Source: Gammaproteobacteria bacterium (GTDB taxonomy: Bacteria > Pseudomonadota > Gammaproteobacteria > Steroidobacterales > Steroidobacteraceae). Taken from it: DNA of 36,678 nucleotides. Location of the stretch: assembly GCA_021773365.1 (NCBI GenBank), contig JAJFKF010000001.1, positions 1 to 36,678 on the forward strand. Reading direction: 5' to 3'. Below the pieces are notes generated by a model. It saw only the letters and a list, made by a program, of their open reading frames with translations, made no database searches and was not told the origin of the DNA. The position numbers and the translations under genes are program-made. Shown piece after piece: positions 8,058 to 17,814 of this stretch. Every line of letters begins with the position of its first letter. Position 1 is the stretch's first letter.

Positions 8058-9235
8058 GTCGACGTAAATCCACCACACCCACCCGGCGCAAGCCAGCCGG
8101 GAAACGAAGTGGCAAGCCCGCACGGAATACGGTGGGCAAGCCGGTGCGCAGGCCGCTGGTGCTGGCGGATGTGCGTCGTCAGATCGACTCCATCGATGAG
8201 CAGCTGCATGCGTTGATCAATGAACGCGCGCGACTGGCGCAGGACGTAGGCATATCCAAACACCGCGAAGGCCATACGGTGGATTTCTACCGTCCGGAGC
8301 GCGAAGCGCAGGTACTGCGTCGCGCCCTGGAGCGCAATCGCGGCCCGCTGCGCGATGAAGAGGTCGTGCGTCTGTTCCGCGAGGTGATGTCCGCCTGCCT
8401 GGCGCAGCAGGAGCCGCTGAAGGTCGGGTTTCTGGGGCCGGAAGGCACCTTCACCCAGTCGGCGGTGCTCAAGCACTTTGGGCATTCGGTGCGCGCCCTG
8501 CCGCTGCACACCATTGATGAAGTGTTCCATGAGGTCGAGGCAGGGGCTGCGGATTTCGGCGTGGTACCCATTGAGAACTCCACCGAGGGGACGGTCAACA
8601 ATACGCTGGACATGTTCATCACCTCGCCGCTGAAGATCTGTGGTGAGATCGAGCTGCGCATCAATCAGCACCTGATGGGCAACATGCAGGACCTGAAACA
8701 GGTTGTGCGCATCTGTTCGCACCAGCAGTCCCTGGCGCAATGCCGCGCCTGGCTGGAGGAGCATCTTCCCGGAGTGGAAAGGGTGGCGGTATCGAGCAAT
8801 GCCGAGGGTGCCCGCCGCGCGCGCGATGAGAAAGGCACCGCAGCCATTGCCGGGCAGACGGCTGCTGAAGTGTACGGTTTGCATATGCTGGTCAGTGACA
8901 TTGAGGACCGGCCGGACAACACCACGCGCTTCCTGGTAGTGGGCCCCAAACTGTTCGAACCCAGCGGCAAAGACCGTACTACGCTCTTGGTCTCCGGCGG
9001 TCGTACCGAGGCGCCGGGTGCGCTGTTCCGGCTGCTCGGGCCTTTCGCCAAACACGGCGTGAATCTCACGCGCATAGAGTCGCGTCCCTCGCGGCGGCGC
9101 AAGTGGGACTATGTCTTCTTCCTCGACGCCGAGGGCCATGCTGCCGATCCGGGGTTGTCGCAGGCGCTGAAGGATCTGAAGGCGCAGGCGTCGCTGTTCC
9201 GTGTCCTGGGGTCTTATCCGCAGGCTGTGTTGTAG
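8054..9235 (+). CDS. pheA: Bifunctional chorismate mutase / prephenate dehydratase (P-protein)
   Basis: 393 residues. Makes phenylpyruvate from chorismate for phenylalanine synthesis. A Lys/Arg-rich extension of about 34 residues comes first and is unusual. The AroQ chorismate mutase helices follow (about 36-120, VRRQIDSIDEQLHALINERA). The dehydratase domain begins VGFLGPEGTFTQSA, with ENSTEGTVNNTLDMF and NTTRFLVVG. The C-terminal ACT domain has GALFRLL and the ESRPS phenylalanine-binding motif. It overlaps serA by ATGA, indicating coupled translation. The basic extension may be a real N terminus or an upstream start choice; the ATGA overlap favours this start. Confidence 0.95.
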   Translation: MSRRKSTTPTRRKPAGKRSGKPARNTVGKPVRRPLVLADVRRQIDSIDEQLHALINERARLAQDVGISKHREGHTVDFYRPEREAQVLRRALERNRGPLRDEEVVRLFREVMSACLAQQEPLKVGFLGPEGTFTQSAVLKHFGHSVRALPLHTIDEVFHEVEAGAADFGVVPIENSTEGTVNNTLDMFITSPLKICGEIELRINQHLMGNMQDLKQVVRICSHQQSLAQCRAWLEEHLPGVERVAVSSNAEGARRARDEKGTAAIAGQTAAEVYGLHMLVSDIEDRPDNTTRFLVVGPKLFEPSGKDRTTLLVSGGRTEAPGALFRLLGPFAKHGVNLTRIESRPSRRRKWDYVFFLDAEGHAADPGLSQALKDLKAQASLFRVLGSYPQAVL

Positions 9236-9336
9236 ATGCAGTTGGGCTGCTGCGGGAACCCCGGGCGACGGTGATGGTCTGCTGCGACTTCCATTACGAC
9301 ATTACGGGCCGGGCAATGCCAAACCATAGAGGCGGG

Positions 9337-12300
9337 ATGTATTCAATGTTTTCCATAAAATTGATGAAAAGTCTGTTGCTGACGGTGCTGCTTGGCTCCG
9401 CGGTGGCAGTTCTGGCGCAGCAATCCGGACCAGAGTCGTCGACCACGCCGCCGACGCAGCAGGCTGATGCGCAGAACGGTGCGGTGGTGCCGCGGCCACT
9501 CACTGCGAACGATGCGCTCAAATGGAAACGCCTGGCTGGCGTGACACGGTCGGCTGACGGTGGCTGGGTGGCCTACCAGTTCAGTCCCATTGAGGGTGAC
9601 AGTGAACTGATTGTCCGTTCGCTGCAGGGGGAAAAGGAATACCGTTACCCGGTAGGGGAAACCGGAAACGCCGGCGCGACGTTCTCTCATGACGGCGCCT
9701 GGGTGGTCTTCGCCACCTATCCGAAGCACGCTGAAGCCGAGAAGCTGAAGAAAGCCAAGAAAGGCGTGCAGGCGGGCGCCACGTTGGTCAACCTGGCCAG
9801 CGGCGAAAAATATGAGTACCCCAAGGTAAGAAGATTCACATTCTCCGGTGAGTCATCCGTCGCCCTGGCGTTGCATCGTCACGGTAGCAACGGTGCGGCA
9901 CAGGCGCCGCCTGGCGGCGGCAACGGTTCCAAGGGCAGGCCAGCTCCGAAAGGCAGCGACCTGATCGTGCGCAACCTTGCCTCGGGCAAGGAGTTGACCA
10001 TCGGCGGCGTGAGTGAATTTTCCTTCGATAAGCCAGGCCGCTGGCTGGCCTGGACCGTGACTACGGATGATCAGGTCGGCAGCGGTGTAGTGCTGCGCAA
10101 CCTTGCCAGCGGCGTGGTAACCACGCTCGACAGTGACAAGGCGCGCTATGAACGTCTGTCATGGAGCGAGGAGGGCGACGCATTGGCGGTACTCAAAGGG
10201 GTTGAGGACAAGGCCTTCGAGGAGCCACTGTATTCGGTGATGGGCCTGGCGAATCTCGCCGCATCCAGGCCCGCTCTGCACCTCGCGCAGTACGATCCCG
10301 GCAAGGACGAAGCCTTTCCGGACGGAATGCGCATCAGCCCCAATCGCGCACCAAGCTGGAGCGGCGATCGCAAGGCGCTGCTGTTCGGCATCGACGAAGC
10401 CAAGAAGAAGGACAGACAGGAGAAGGATTCGAAGGACGAGGAGGCAGCGGAGGAGAAGAAAGATGATGGAGAGACGCCGCCGGAGTCTGCAGCCGGGAGC
10501 GCCGAAGAAAAAGATGTAAAACCGGCACAGCCAGCGGCTGGCCGGAAAAAACCCGATGAGGAGAAACCAGACCTGGTGATCTGGCACTGGAAGGATGATC
10601 GGCTGCAGAGCGAGCAACAGGTGCAGCAGGGTCGCGACCGCAATCTCAGCTTCCTGGCCGTCTGGCATGTCGCCGAGGACAGATTTGTCCGGCTGGCCGA
10701 CGAGGATCTGCGCGACGTTTCGCCACCGGAGAAGGGTCGCTGGGCTGTGGGCACGCAGTCTGAGCCCTATCTGCTGACCGGTTCGCTGGAGGGCAGGCGC
10801 TACCAGGACGTGTATATGGTCGACATCATGGACGGGCAGCGTCAGCTTGTTGGTAAGCGCATGCGCTGGGTGTCCGGACAATCGCCCGACGGCAGCAAGC
10901 TCCTGTATTTTACCGATGGTCACTACCATGTCTTCGATGCCATGACAGGCCGTTCGACGAATATCACCCGTGACGTGCCGGTTTCTTTCATCAATGTGGA
11001 AGACGACCATAACGTCATTGATCCACCGGCTCCTGCCGCGGGCTGGACGGCTGACAGCCGGGCCGTGCTGCTGAGCGACCTGTGGGATGTCTGGCGCGTT
11101 GGTGTCGATGGTCGTGGCGCGGTGAATCTCACCGGCAATGGCCGTGAGGCGCAGATTCGCTACCGCCGCTATCCGCTTGATCGCACTGAGAAGGGGGCGG
11201 ATTTCAGTAAACCGCAGTATTTCACCATGTTGGGCGAGTGGACCAAGAAGGGCGGCGTGGCCCGCTTGATGCCTCGCCGGAGCAGGCTTGAGGTGCTGCT
11301 CTGGGACGATGCTGCCTATGGGCAACTGATGAAGGCGGAGAACGCGTCTACCTTGCTCTATACGCGCGCTACACCCACCACATATCCTGATTTGTACGTG
11401 GCTGATGCGGACCTGTCCGGTGCACGCAGGCTAAGTGACGGACAGGCACAGCTGGATGCGTACACCTGGTCAGCCGGAGCACGCCTTATCGATTTCGAAA
11501 GTGACTCGCCGCGACCGGAGCTGAAAGGCAAGAAGCTGCAGGCGAGCCTGTTGCTGCCCGCGGGGTACGAGCCCGGGCGCAGCTATCCGACCATCGTCTA
11601 TATCTATGAGCATCTCAGTGACGGCATGAACCGCTTTGCACATCCGGATGTACGCGGCTTCAACGCCGCGCTGTACACCAGCAATGGTTATGCGGTGCTG
11701 ATGCCCGATATCAGCTACGCGATCAATGATCCGGGCATGTCTGCGGTGTGGTGTGTGCTGCCGGCACTGCGCGCGGCAGCTGCCACCGGTATTGTTGACG
11801 CACAGCGGGTGGGTCTGCACGGCCACTCCTGGGGTGGCTACCAGACCGCGTTTCTTGTCACCCAGACCGATGCTTTCAAGGCGGCCATTGCGGGTGCGCC
11901 GCTGACAAACATGGTGAGCATGTACAGCCTGGTCTACAAGAACAGCGGCAGCGGCAATATGGCCATCTTTGAAAGTAGTCAGGGCCGCTTCAGCGGTGGC
12001 TATTGGGACCACTGGGATGCCTATGTACGCAATTCCCCGATAACCCATGCGCAGGATGTCAACACACCGCTGATCATCCTGCACAATGATCGCGACGGCG
12101 CGGTGGATTTCACCCAGGGCGTGGAGTACTACAACACCCTCAGGCGTCTGGGAAAACCGGTGGTCATGCTAGAGTACGTGGGTGAAAATCACGGGCTGGC
12201 GAAGCCGGCCAACAAGTTCGACTACACCATCCGCATGCAGGAATACTTCGATCACTACCTGAAGGGCGCAAGTGCGCCGGACTGGTGGACCGAGGGCGTG

Positions 12301-12393
12301 CGGCGGCTCGATATGGAAGAGCACCTGAAGGCGCGTCTGCCCTCTGCACTGGAAACGCAGCAGGCACCGGCTGGGAAGCCGGCGGCACAGTAG
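9337..12393 (+). CDS. Secreted S9 family prolyl oligopeptidase-like peptidase
   Basis: About 1018 residues. A signal peptide (KLMKSLLLTVLLGSAVAVLAQQ) starts the protein. A beta-propeller-like part follows, then an alpha/beta hydrolase domain from about residue 750. The expected triad is Ser831 (GHSWGGY), Asp920 (HNDRDGAV) and His952 (GENHGLAK). It resembles dipeptidyl aminopeptidases and acylaminoacyl peptidases that trim peptides in the periplasm. A highly charged linker of about 58 residues (354-412, rich in Lys/Glu/Asp) breaks the propeller part. ATG 9337 has AGAGG just upstream; ATG 9346 and 9364 are alternatives, and the open frame back to 9103 only overlaps pheA. It separates pheA from hisC, which are usually adjacent. 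Confidence 0.88.
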   Translation: MYSMFSIKLMKSLLLTVLLGSAVAVLAQQSGPESSTTPPTQQADAQNGAVVPRPLTANDALKWKRLAGVTRSADGGWVAYQFSPIEGDSELIVRSLQGEKEYRYPVGETGNAGATFSHDGAWVVFATYPKHAEAEKLKKAKKGVQAGATLVNLASGEKYEYPKVRRFTFSGESSVALALHRHGSNGAAQAPPGGGNGSKGRPAPKGSDLIVRNLASGKELTIGGVSEFSFDKPGRWLAWTVTTDDQVGSGVVLRNLASGVVTTLDSDKARYERLSWSEEGDALAVLKGVEDKAFEEPLYSVMGLANLAASRPALHLAQYDPGKDEAFPDGMRISPNRAPSWSGDRKALLFGIDEAKKKDRQEKDSKDEEAAEEKKDDGETPPESAAGSAEEKDVKPAQPAAGRKKPDEEKPDLVIWHWKDDRLQSEQQVQQGRDRNLSFLAVWHVAEDRFVRLADEDLRDVSPPEKGRWAVGTQSEPYLLTGSLEGRRYQDVYMVDIMDGQRQLVGKRMRWVSGQSPDGSKLLYFTDGHYHVFDAMTGRSTNITRDVPVSFINVEDDHNVIDPPAPAAGWTADSRAVLLSDLWDVWRVGVDGRGAVNLTGNGREAQIRYRRYPLDRTEKGADFSKPQYFTMLGEWTKKGGVARLMPRRSRLEVLLWDDAAYGQLMKAENASTLLYTRATPTTYPDLYVADADLSGARRLSDGQAQLDAYTWSAGARLIDFESDSPRPELKGKKLQASLLLPAGYEPGRSYPTIVYIYEHLSDGMNRFAHPDVRGFNAALYTSNGYAVLMPDISYAINDPGMSAVWCVLPALRAAAATGIVDAQRVGLHGHSWGGYQTAFLVTQTDAFKAAIAGAPLTNMVSMYSLVYKNSGSGNMAIFESSQGRFSGGYWDHWDAYVRNSPITHAQDVNTPLIILHNDRDGAVDFTQGVEYYNTLRRLGKPVVMLEYVGENHGLAKPANKFDYTIRMQEYFDHYLKGASAPDWWTEGVRRLDMEEHLKARLPSALETQQAPAGKPAAQ

Positions 12394-12411
12394 CGCGACA
12401 TTGCATTGCCC

Positions 12412-13533
12412 ATGACTGAAAAATTCATCGATCTGACTGCACCGGCCGTGCGCGGCCTGCATCCGTATGTACCCGGCAAACCCGTTTCGGAACTGGAGCG
12501 CGAGTACGGCGTCAAGGACATCGTCAAACTCGCGTCGAACGAAAATCCGCTCGGGCCCGGGTCACGCGCACGTGCCGCGCTGCAGGCCGGTATTGCCGAT
12601 GCAGGGTATTACCCCGATGGTGGTGGCTTTGCGCTCAAGAACCGGCTGGCACGTCTGCATGGGGTAGGTACGGAATGCATCACGCTGGGCAATGGCTCCA
12701 ATGATGTGCTGGTGCTGCTGGCTGAGGCGTTTTTGACCCCGGATACCGAGGCGGTGTATTCGCAGTATGGCTTCGCGGTTTACCCCATCGCGGTGCAGGC
12801 GACGGGTGCGAAGGCCTGCGTGGCACCGGCCTTGCCCGCAACCGATGCCATGCCGCTCGGGCATGATCTGCAGGCCATGACGGGTTTGGTGAGCGCGCGG
12901 ACGCGCCTGATATTCGTAGCCAATCCCAATAATCCCACCGGTACATGGCTGGATGGCACAAGCCTCAGACGGTTCATTGCCGCTGTGCCGCCGAGCACGC
13001 TGGTGGTCCTCGATGAGGCCTACTTTGATTATTCGCGCGGAGTGGATTGTCCCGACGCATCTGCCTGGCTGGGAGAGTTTCCCAATCTCGTCGTTGTGCG
13101 CACGTTCTCCAAAGCCTACGGTCTTGCCGGACTGCGGGTGGGCTATGCGCTTTCGCATCCGCAAGTGGCAGAGATACTCAACCGGCTGCGTCAGCCGTTC
13201 AACGTGAATTCCCTGGCGCTGGCCGCTGCCGAAGCTGCCCTGGATGACAAGGCCCATCTGCAGGAGACCGTGCGACTGAACGATGATGGTTTACGGCAGC
13301 TCGAGCAGGGGATGCGCCAACTGGAATTGCAGGTGGTGCCCTCGGCGGGCAATTTCCTGCTGGTTGACCTGGGTCGTCCGGCCGGTCCCGTTAACGAAAG
13401 TCTGCTGCGACAGGCCGTTATCGCGCGCCCGGTTGGCAACTACGGGTTGCCCAACCACCTGCGGGTGAGCACCGGCACTGCGGCGCAGAACACACGCTTC
13501 CTCTCCGCCCTGGCAGCCGCACTCAAGCAGTAG
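12412..13533 (+). CDS. hisC: Histidinol-phosphate aminotransferase
   Basis: 373 residues from ATG 12412 (an in-frame TTG lies at 12406). Transfers the amino group in the imidazole-acetol phosphate step of histidine synthesis; close relatives also act on aromatic keto acids. Signatures: KLASNENPLGPG, LGNGSNDVL, FVANPNNPTGTW, VLDEAYFDY and the PLP site TFSKAYGLAGLRVGYA (Lys234). It lies in the pheA-hisC-aroA order known from gammaproteobacteria, where this copy is often a second HisC used in aromatic amino acid synthesis. tyrA, often found between hisC and aroA, is absent. No clear Shine-Dalgarno sequence precedes either start. Confidence 0.93.
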   Translation: MTEKFIDLTAPAVRGLHPYVPGKPVSELEREYGVKDIVKLASNENPLGPGSRARAALQAGIADAGYYPDGGGFALKNRLARLHGVGTECITLGNGSNDVLVLLAEAFLTPDTEAVYSQYGFAVYPIAVQATGAKACVAPALPATDAMPLGHDLQAMTGLVSARTRLIFVANPNNPTGTWLDGTSLRRFIAAVPPSTLVVLDEAYFDYSRGVDCPDASAWLGEFPNLVVVRTFSKAYGLAGLRVGYALSHPQVAEILNRLRQPFNVNSLALAAAEAALDDKAHLQETVRLNDDGLRQLEQGMRQLELQVVPSAGNFLLVDLGRPAGPVNESLLRQAVIARPVGNYGLPNHLRVSTGTAAQNTRFLSALAAALKQ

Positions 13534-13551
13534 TTCCCATTCCCATTCCCA
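13534..13551 (+). repeat. Three tandem TTCCCA hexamers between hisC and aroA
   Basis: Three perfect TTCCCA units fill the gap between the hisC stop and the aroA start; the last A is the first base of the aroA ATG. The spot where a ribosome binding site would sit is pyrimidine-rich, so aroA has no visible Shine-Dalgarno sequence. Confidence 0.8.
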
Positions 13552-14855
13552 TGAGCATACCCGGTTACCGCGTGCAGCCCGTACAGGCGGTGCGCGGAAC
13601 GCTCGCCGTTCCCGGCGACAAGTCCATCTCTCATCGTGCACTGATGCTGGCCGGCATTGCCGAAGGTCGCACAGAGGTGTCCGGCTTCCTGGAAGGAGAG
13701 GATTGTCTGGCCACGCTGGACGCATTGCAGGTGCTGGGTGTGCGCATTCAGCGACCCGCTGCAGGTCGCGTCACGATCCAGGGCGCAGGGCTGCAGGGTC
13801 TGCGTCCTCCCGCTGCGGCCCTGCAGATGGGTAATTCGGGTACGGCCATGCGTTTGTTTACCGGACTACTGGCCGGGCAGTCGTTCCAGTCGGAACTGGT
13901 GGGAGATGCCTCGCTGATGCAGCGGCCGATGGAGCGGGTGGCGCTGCCGCTGCGGCAGATGGGTGCCCGCGTGGACACCATCGCAGGTCGTCCGCCCGTA
14001 CGGGTGGGTGGAGGAGGGCGATTGCAGTCCGTGCGCTACGAGCTGCCTGTTGCCAGCGCTCAGGTCAAATCCGCGGTGCTGTTGGCTGGCCTGTATGCGC
14101 AAGGCCTTACCGCTGTGACCGAGCCGGCCGTCACCCGGGATCACACCGAGCGCATGCTGCGCAGTTTCGGTGTAGAGGTCAGTGTCGAGGGGCGCACCAC
14201 GTCGCTGACCGGACCGGCGAGACTGTCGGCCACGGATATCGCCGTGCCGGGTGATTTTTCGTCCGCAGCATTCTTCATCGTGGCCGGCTGCATTGCAGCC
14301 AGCGGAACGATGGTTCTTCGCAATGTGGGCATCAACCCGACGCGGACTGGCCTGTTGGACATCCTGCGGCTGATGGGGGCCCGTATCCGCCTGGTTGATC
14401 AGCGGATGAGCGGTGCGGAACCGGTGGCCGACCTGCACGTGGAGCGCGCGGTCCTGCGCGGAGTAGAGGTCCCCCGGCATCTGGTTCCCCTTGCCATCGA
14501 TGAATTTCCGGCATTGTTCGTGGCCGCGGCCTGCGCGCAGGGCACCACCCGGGTTACAGGCGCGGCGGACTTGCGGGTGAAGGAAAGCGACCGCATAGCC
14601 GCAATGGCCAGGGGGCTGCAGGCCCTGGGCGTTTCGGTGGACGTCCTGTCTGACGGACTGGTGGTGCAGGGCGGAGAAATCGGCGGGGGGACAGTCGACA
14701 GCTGCGGCGATCATCGCATCGCGATGGCATTCGCCATGGCCAGCGTGCGGGCCAGCGCTGCCATCGAAATTGCCGACGTGGCCAATGTGGCAACCTCTTT
14801 TCCTGGATTCGTGGAGCTGGCGAGACAGGCCGGCCTTGGAGTCAGTCCGGCATGA
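13551..14855 (+). CDS. aroA: 3-phosphoshikimate 1-carboxyvinyltransferase (EPSP synthase)
   Basis: 434 residues, normal length. Joins shikimate-3-phosphate and phosphoenolpyruvate in the shikimate pathway that feeds chorismate. Motifs: GDKSISHRALMLAGIAEG (about 23-40), LQMGNSGTAMRLFTGLLAG, SAQVKSAVLLAGLYA, LRVKESDRIAAMARGL and DHRIAMAFAMA. The tandem TTCCCA repeat fills the place of the ribosome binding site, so translation may rely on coupling with hisC. The stop overlaps the cmk start by four bases (ATGA). Confidence 0.97.
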   Translation: MSIPGYRVQPVQAVRGTLAVPGDKSISHRALMLAGIAEGRTEVSGFLEGEDCLATLDALQVLGVRIQRPAAGRVTIQGAGLQGLRPPAAALQMGNSGTAMRLFTGLLAGQSFQSELVGDASLMQRPMERVALPLRQMGARVDTIAGRPPVRVGGGGRLQSVRYELPVASAQVKSAVLLAGLYAQGLTAVTEPAVTRDHTERMLRSFGVEVSVEGRTTSLTGPARLSATDIAVPGDFSSAAFFIVAGCIAASGTMVLRNVGINPTRTGLLDILRLMGARIRLVDQRMSGAEPVADLHVERAVLRGVEVPRHLVPLAIDEFPALFVAAACAQGTTRVTGAADLRVKESDRIAAMARGLQALGVSVDVLSDGLVVQGGEIGGGTVDSCGDHRIAMAFAMASVRASAAIEIADVANVATSFPGFVELARQAGLGVSPA

Positions 14856-15562
14856 GCGTACCGGTCATCACCATCGATGGCCCCAGCGGCTCGGGCAAGG
14901 GCACGGTGTCCCGCCGGGTGGCTGACTCGCTGGGGTGGCACCTGCTCGACAGCGGGGCCCTCTATCGTCTGGTTGCGCTGGCCGCCGGCCAGGGCGGCGT
15001 GGATCTCGCCGATGAAGCGGCGTTGGCGCGGGTGGCCCGGGATATGCGTGTGAAATTTGCCACAGATGGCAGTGGCGGCGAGCAGGTGCTGCTGGAGGGC
15101 AGCGACGTGACTGCGCAACTGCGCAGTGAAAAAGCGGGTAATGCCGCCTCCCGGGTTGCCGCTGTGCCTGCAGTTCGCCAGGCCCTGCTCGAGCGCCAGC
15201 AGCAGTTCGCCGAACCGCCCGGGCTGGTAGCGGACGGGCGGGATATGGGCACCGTGATCTTCCGCAGGGCGCAACTGAAGATTTTCCTCACGGCAGCCCC
15301 GGAGGAGAGGGCCCTGCGACGCTATAAGCAGTTGAAGGACAAGGGTCTTGATGTTAGCCTTGCCGCCCTTTCGCGGGAGGTCGCCGAGCGCGATGCACGT
15401 GACGCAGGCCGCAAGGTCGCGCCGCTCGCAGCCGCCGGGGATGCGATCATACTGGACTCAACCGGAATCGATGCCGAAGAGGTCGTCTGTCGCATACTGC
15501 GTCTGGCGCGAGAACGCTTTGGTGGTCCGGAAGAAACGACAAAGATTGACGACAAGGTTTGA
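14852..15562 (+). CDS. cmk: Cytidylate kinase
   Basis: 236 residues. Phosphorylates CMP and dCMP with ATP. The P-loop GPSGSGKGTVSRR is at about residues 10-22, followed by LLDSGALYR, the NMP-binding insert, VADGRDMGTVIF and the lid region RALRRYKQLKDKG. It overlaps aroA by ATGA and is followed 60 bases later by rpsA, the order conserved in gammaproteobacteria. Confidence 0.96.
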   Translation: MSVPVITIDGPSGSGKGTVSRRVADSLGWHLLDSGALYRLVALAAGQGGVDLADEAALARVARDMRVKFATDGSGGEQVLLEGSDVTAQLRSEKAGNAASRVAAVPAVRQALLERQQQFAEPPGLVADGRDMGTVIFRRAQLKIFLTAAPEERALRRYKQLKDKGLDVSLAALSREVAERDARDAGRKVAPLAAAGDAIILDSTGIDAEEVVCRILRLARERFGGPEETTKIDDKV

Positions 15563-15622
15563 TGACAAAGACTGATGGCAAAGGCCGATGTAATAGGCCG
15601 ATGACTCTGTAACCGAGGATCT

Positions 15623-17299
15623 ATGACCGAAAGTTTTGCCCAAATGTTCGAACAAAGCCTGGCCAGCCAGCGGATCCGGCCCGGCACGATTCTGATGGGA
15701 CAGGTAGTTGACGTTGGCGATGATTTCGTCGTCGTCAATGTAGGCCTGAAGTCCGAATCGATCATCCCCATCGAACAATTCCGCTCCGAGGCCGGCGAGA
15801 TCGAGGTCAAGCCCGGTGATGAGGTCGAGGTAGCCCTGGATGCCGTCGAGGACGGCTCCGGTGAGACTCGACTCTCGCGCGAAAAAGCCAAGCGCGCGCG
15901 TACCTGGACGCGGCTGGAGAAGGCCTTCGAGGCCGGTGAAATCGTCTCCGGCGCCATCAGCGGCCGGGTCAAGGGCGGATTCACGGTGGATGTGGAAAAC
16001 GTTCGCGCCTTCCTGCCTGGTTCCCTGGTGGATGTGCGCCCGGTGCGCGATCCGTCCTACCTGGAAGGCAAGACGCTGGAATTCAAGGTCATCAAGCTCG
16101 ATCAGAAACGCAACAACGTCGTGGTTTCGCGCCGCGCGGTGGTCGAACAGGAATACAGCGCCGAACGCAGCGCACTGCTTGATACCCTGCAGGAAGGTGC
16201 AGCCATCAAAGGTACCGTCAAAAATCTCACCGACTACGGCGCCTTCGTGGACCTGGGCGGCATTGACGGCCTGCTGCATATCACCGACATGGCCTGGAAG
16301 CGGGTCAAGCACCCCTCGGAGGTGGTTCAGGTCGGCGAAGAGATCGAGGTCCGCATCCTCAAGTTCGATCGTGAGCGCACCCGCGTCTCGCTCGGCCTCA
16401 AGCAGCTCGGCGCCGATCCCTGGCAGAACATCGCCCGGCGCTATCCGCCCAAGACGCGGCTGTTCGGCAAGATCACCAACATTGCCGACTACGGCTGTTT
16501 TGTAGAGATCGAGGAAGGCGTGGAAGGCCTGGTGCACGTCTCGGAAATGGACTGGACCAACAAGAACGTCAACCCCGCCAAGCTGGTGCATATCGGCCAG
16601 GAAGTGGAGGTCATGGTCCTGGATATCGACGAGGAGCGCCGACGCATCTCGCTGGGCCTGAAACAGTGCCAGATCAATCCCTGGGAGGAATTTGGCCAGG
16701 ACCACAACCGCAACGACAAGGTGCAGGGCCAGATCAAGTCCATCACCGATTTCGGTATTTTCATCGGCCTGCCAGGCGGCATCGACGGACTGGTGCATCT
16801 GTCGGACATCTCCTGGGAGGTGCCGGGTGAAGAGGCAGTGCGCAACTACCAGAAGGGCCAGCAGATCGAGGCGGTCATTATCTCCATCGATCCGGAGCGT
16901 GAGCGCATCTCGCTGGGCATCAAGCAGTTGGCTCAGGATCCGTTCTCCAACTACCTGATGGCCCACCCCAAGGGCACCATCGTCAAGGGCGTGGTGAAGG
17001 AAGTGGACGCCAAGGGTGCGGTCATTGATCTCGGCGACGGCATCGAAGGGCATCTGCGGGCATCGGAGCTGGCGCGCGATCGCGTCGAAGATGCACGTGC
17101 AGTGCTGAAAGTCGGTGAGGAAGTGGAGGCGAAATTCATCGGCATGGACCGCAAGGGCCGCGCCATCTCGCTGTCCATCAAGGCCAAGGAGGCGCACGAG
17201 GAGGCCGAGGCGGTGCAGAGTTACAGCACGGACACGGACAGTTCCTCCGGCACCAGCCTGGGTGATCTGTTGAAGGAGCAAATCGGCGGGCAGGACTAA
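15623..17299 (+). CDS. rpsA: 30S ribosomal protein S1
   Basis: 558 residues, the full six-domain form. S1 binds mRNA on the 30S subunit and helps initiation on leaders with weak Shine-Dalgarno sequences. Six S1/OB repeats can be followed: roughly 19-88, 107-170, 191-259 ([22 protein letters not shown]), 276-346, 363-433 ([20 protein letters not shown]) and 450-519. ATG 15623 has GAGGAT upstream. The 60-base gap after cmk could hold part of the S1 autoregulatory leader, but nothing specific is recognisable. Confidence 0.97.
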   Translation: MTESFAQMFEQSLASQRIRPGTILMGQVVDVGDDFVVVNVGLKSESIIPIEQFRSEAGEIEVKPGDEVEVALDAVEDGSGETRLSREKAKRARTWTRLEKAFEAGEIVSGAISGRVKGGFTVDVENVRAFLPGSLVDVRPVRDPSYLEGKTLEFKVIKLDQKRNNVVVSRRAVVEQEYSAERSALLDTLQEGAAIKGTVKNLTDYGAFVDLGGIDGLLHITDMAWKRVKHPSEVVQVGEEIEVRILKFDRERTRVSLGLKQLGADPWQNIARRYPPKTRLFGKITNIADYGCFVEIEEGVEGLVHVSEMDWTNKNVNPAKLVHIGQEVEVMVLDIDEERRRISLGLKQCQINPWEEFGQDHNRNDKVQGQIKSITDFGIFIGLPGGIDGLVHLSDISWEVPGEEAVRNYQKGQQIEAVIISIDPERERISLGIKQLAQDPFSNYLMAHPKGTIVKGVVKEVDAKGAVIDLGDGIEGHLRASELARDRVEDARAVLKVGEEVEAKFIGMDRKGRAISLSIKAKEAHEEAEAVQSYSTDTDSSSGTSLGDLLKEQIGGQD

Positions 17300-17338
17300 G
17301 GCTCACCGGCGCTCGGGCTCCATGCACAGGCTTCGCTC

Positions 17339-17641
17339 ATGACCAAATCGGAACTGATCGAAATCATCACGGCCAAGCAGAAGCATCTGCCCGCGAAGGA
17401 CGTGGAGCTGGCGCTGAAGCAGATTCTCGAAATCATGAGCGACGCGCTGGCCGTGGGCGAGCGCATTGAGATACGCGGCTTTGGCAGCTTCTCGCTGCAC
17501 TTCCGCCCGCCCCGCCAGGGGCGCAATCCCAAGACTGGCGAAGCCGTGGCACTGGCGGGCAAGTACGTGCCGCATTTCAAGCCAGGCAAGGACCTGCGCG
17601 AACGCGTCAATGAAGGTGCGGACAAGCCTATCCACGATTGA
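17339..17641 (+). CDS. ihfB: Integration host factor subunit beta
   Basis: 100 residues. It pairs with IhfA (30283-30582, also in this window) to bend DNA at specific sites. HU/IHF fold with [26 protein letters not shown], where the arm inserts a Pro between DNA base pairs. It lies 39 bases after rpsA, the usual gammaproteobacterial order. Confidence 0.95.
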   Translation: MTKSELIEIITAKQKHLPAKDVELALKQILEIMSDALAVGERIEIRGFGSFSLHFRPPRQGRNPKTGEAVALAGKYVPHFKPGKDLRERVNEGADKPIHD

Positions 17642-17814
17642 GTCTTCTGACCCGGTTTCCACCTCCTGGATATCGGGACTCCTTGCAGAGGGGTGAACGC
17701 GCAGTTTATTGCCCTTCAAATCTCGTTCCTCCTGATCGATAGTGTCCTCCGCGCGGCGATCGCTGCCGCCGCAGGAATCGATCTTCAATTCATGTTTCTC
17801 AAGGAGGACTACCA

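Noticed and set aside
7964-9139. Open frame of 391 codons on the minus strand opposite pheA
   Set aside because: Antisense shadow of pheA in high-GC DNA; no recognisable domain.
9103-9336. Longer N terminus for the S9 peptidase
   Set aside because: It would overlap pheA and place a signal peptide about 80 residues inside the protein; the start at 9337 puts the signal at the N terminus.
10159-11325. Open frame of 388 codons on the minus strand opposite the S9 peptidase gene
   Set aside because: Antisense shadow; no domain, and it mirrors the peptidase codon pattern.
15458-17281. Open frame of 607 codons on the minus strand opposite rpsA
   Set aside because: It lies fully antisense to the well-conserved rpsA; its His/Leu/Asp-rich translation mirrors rpsA codon use and has no family signature or ribosome binding site.
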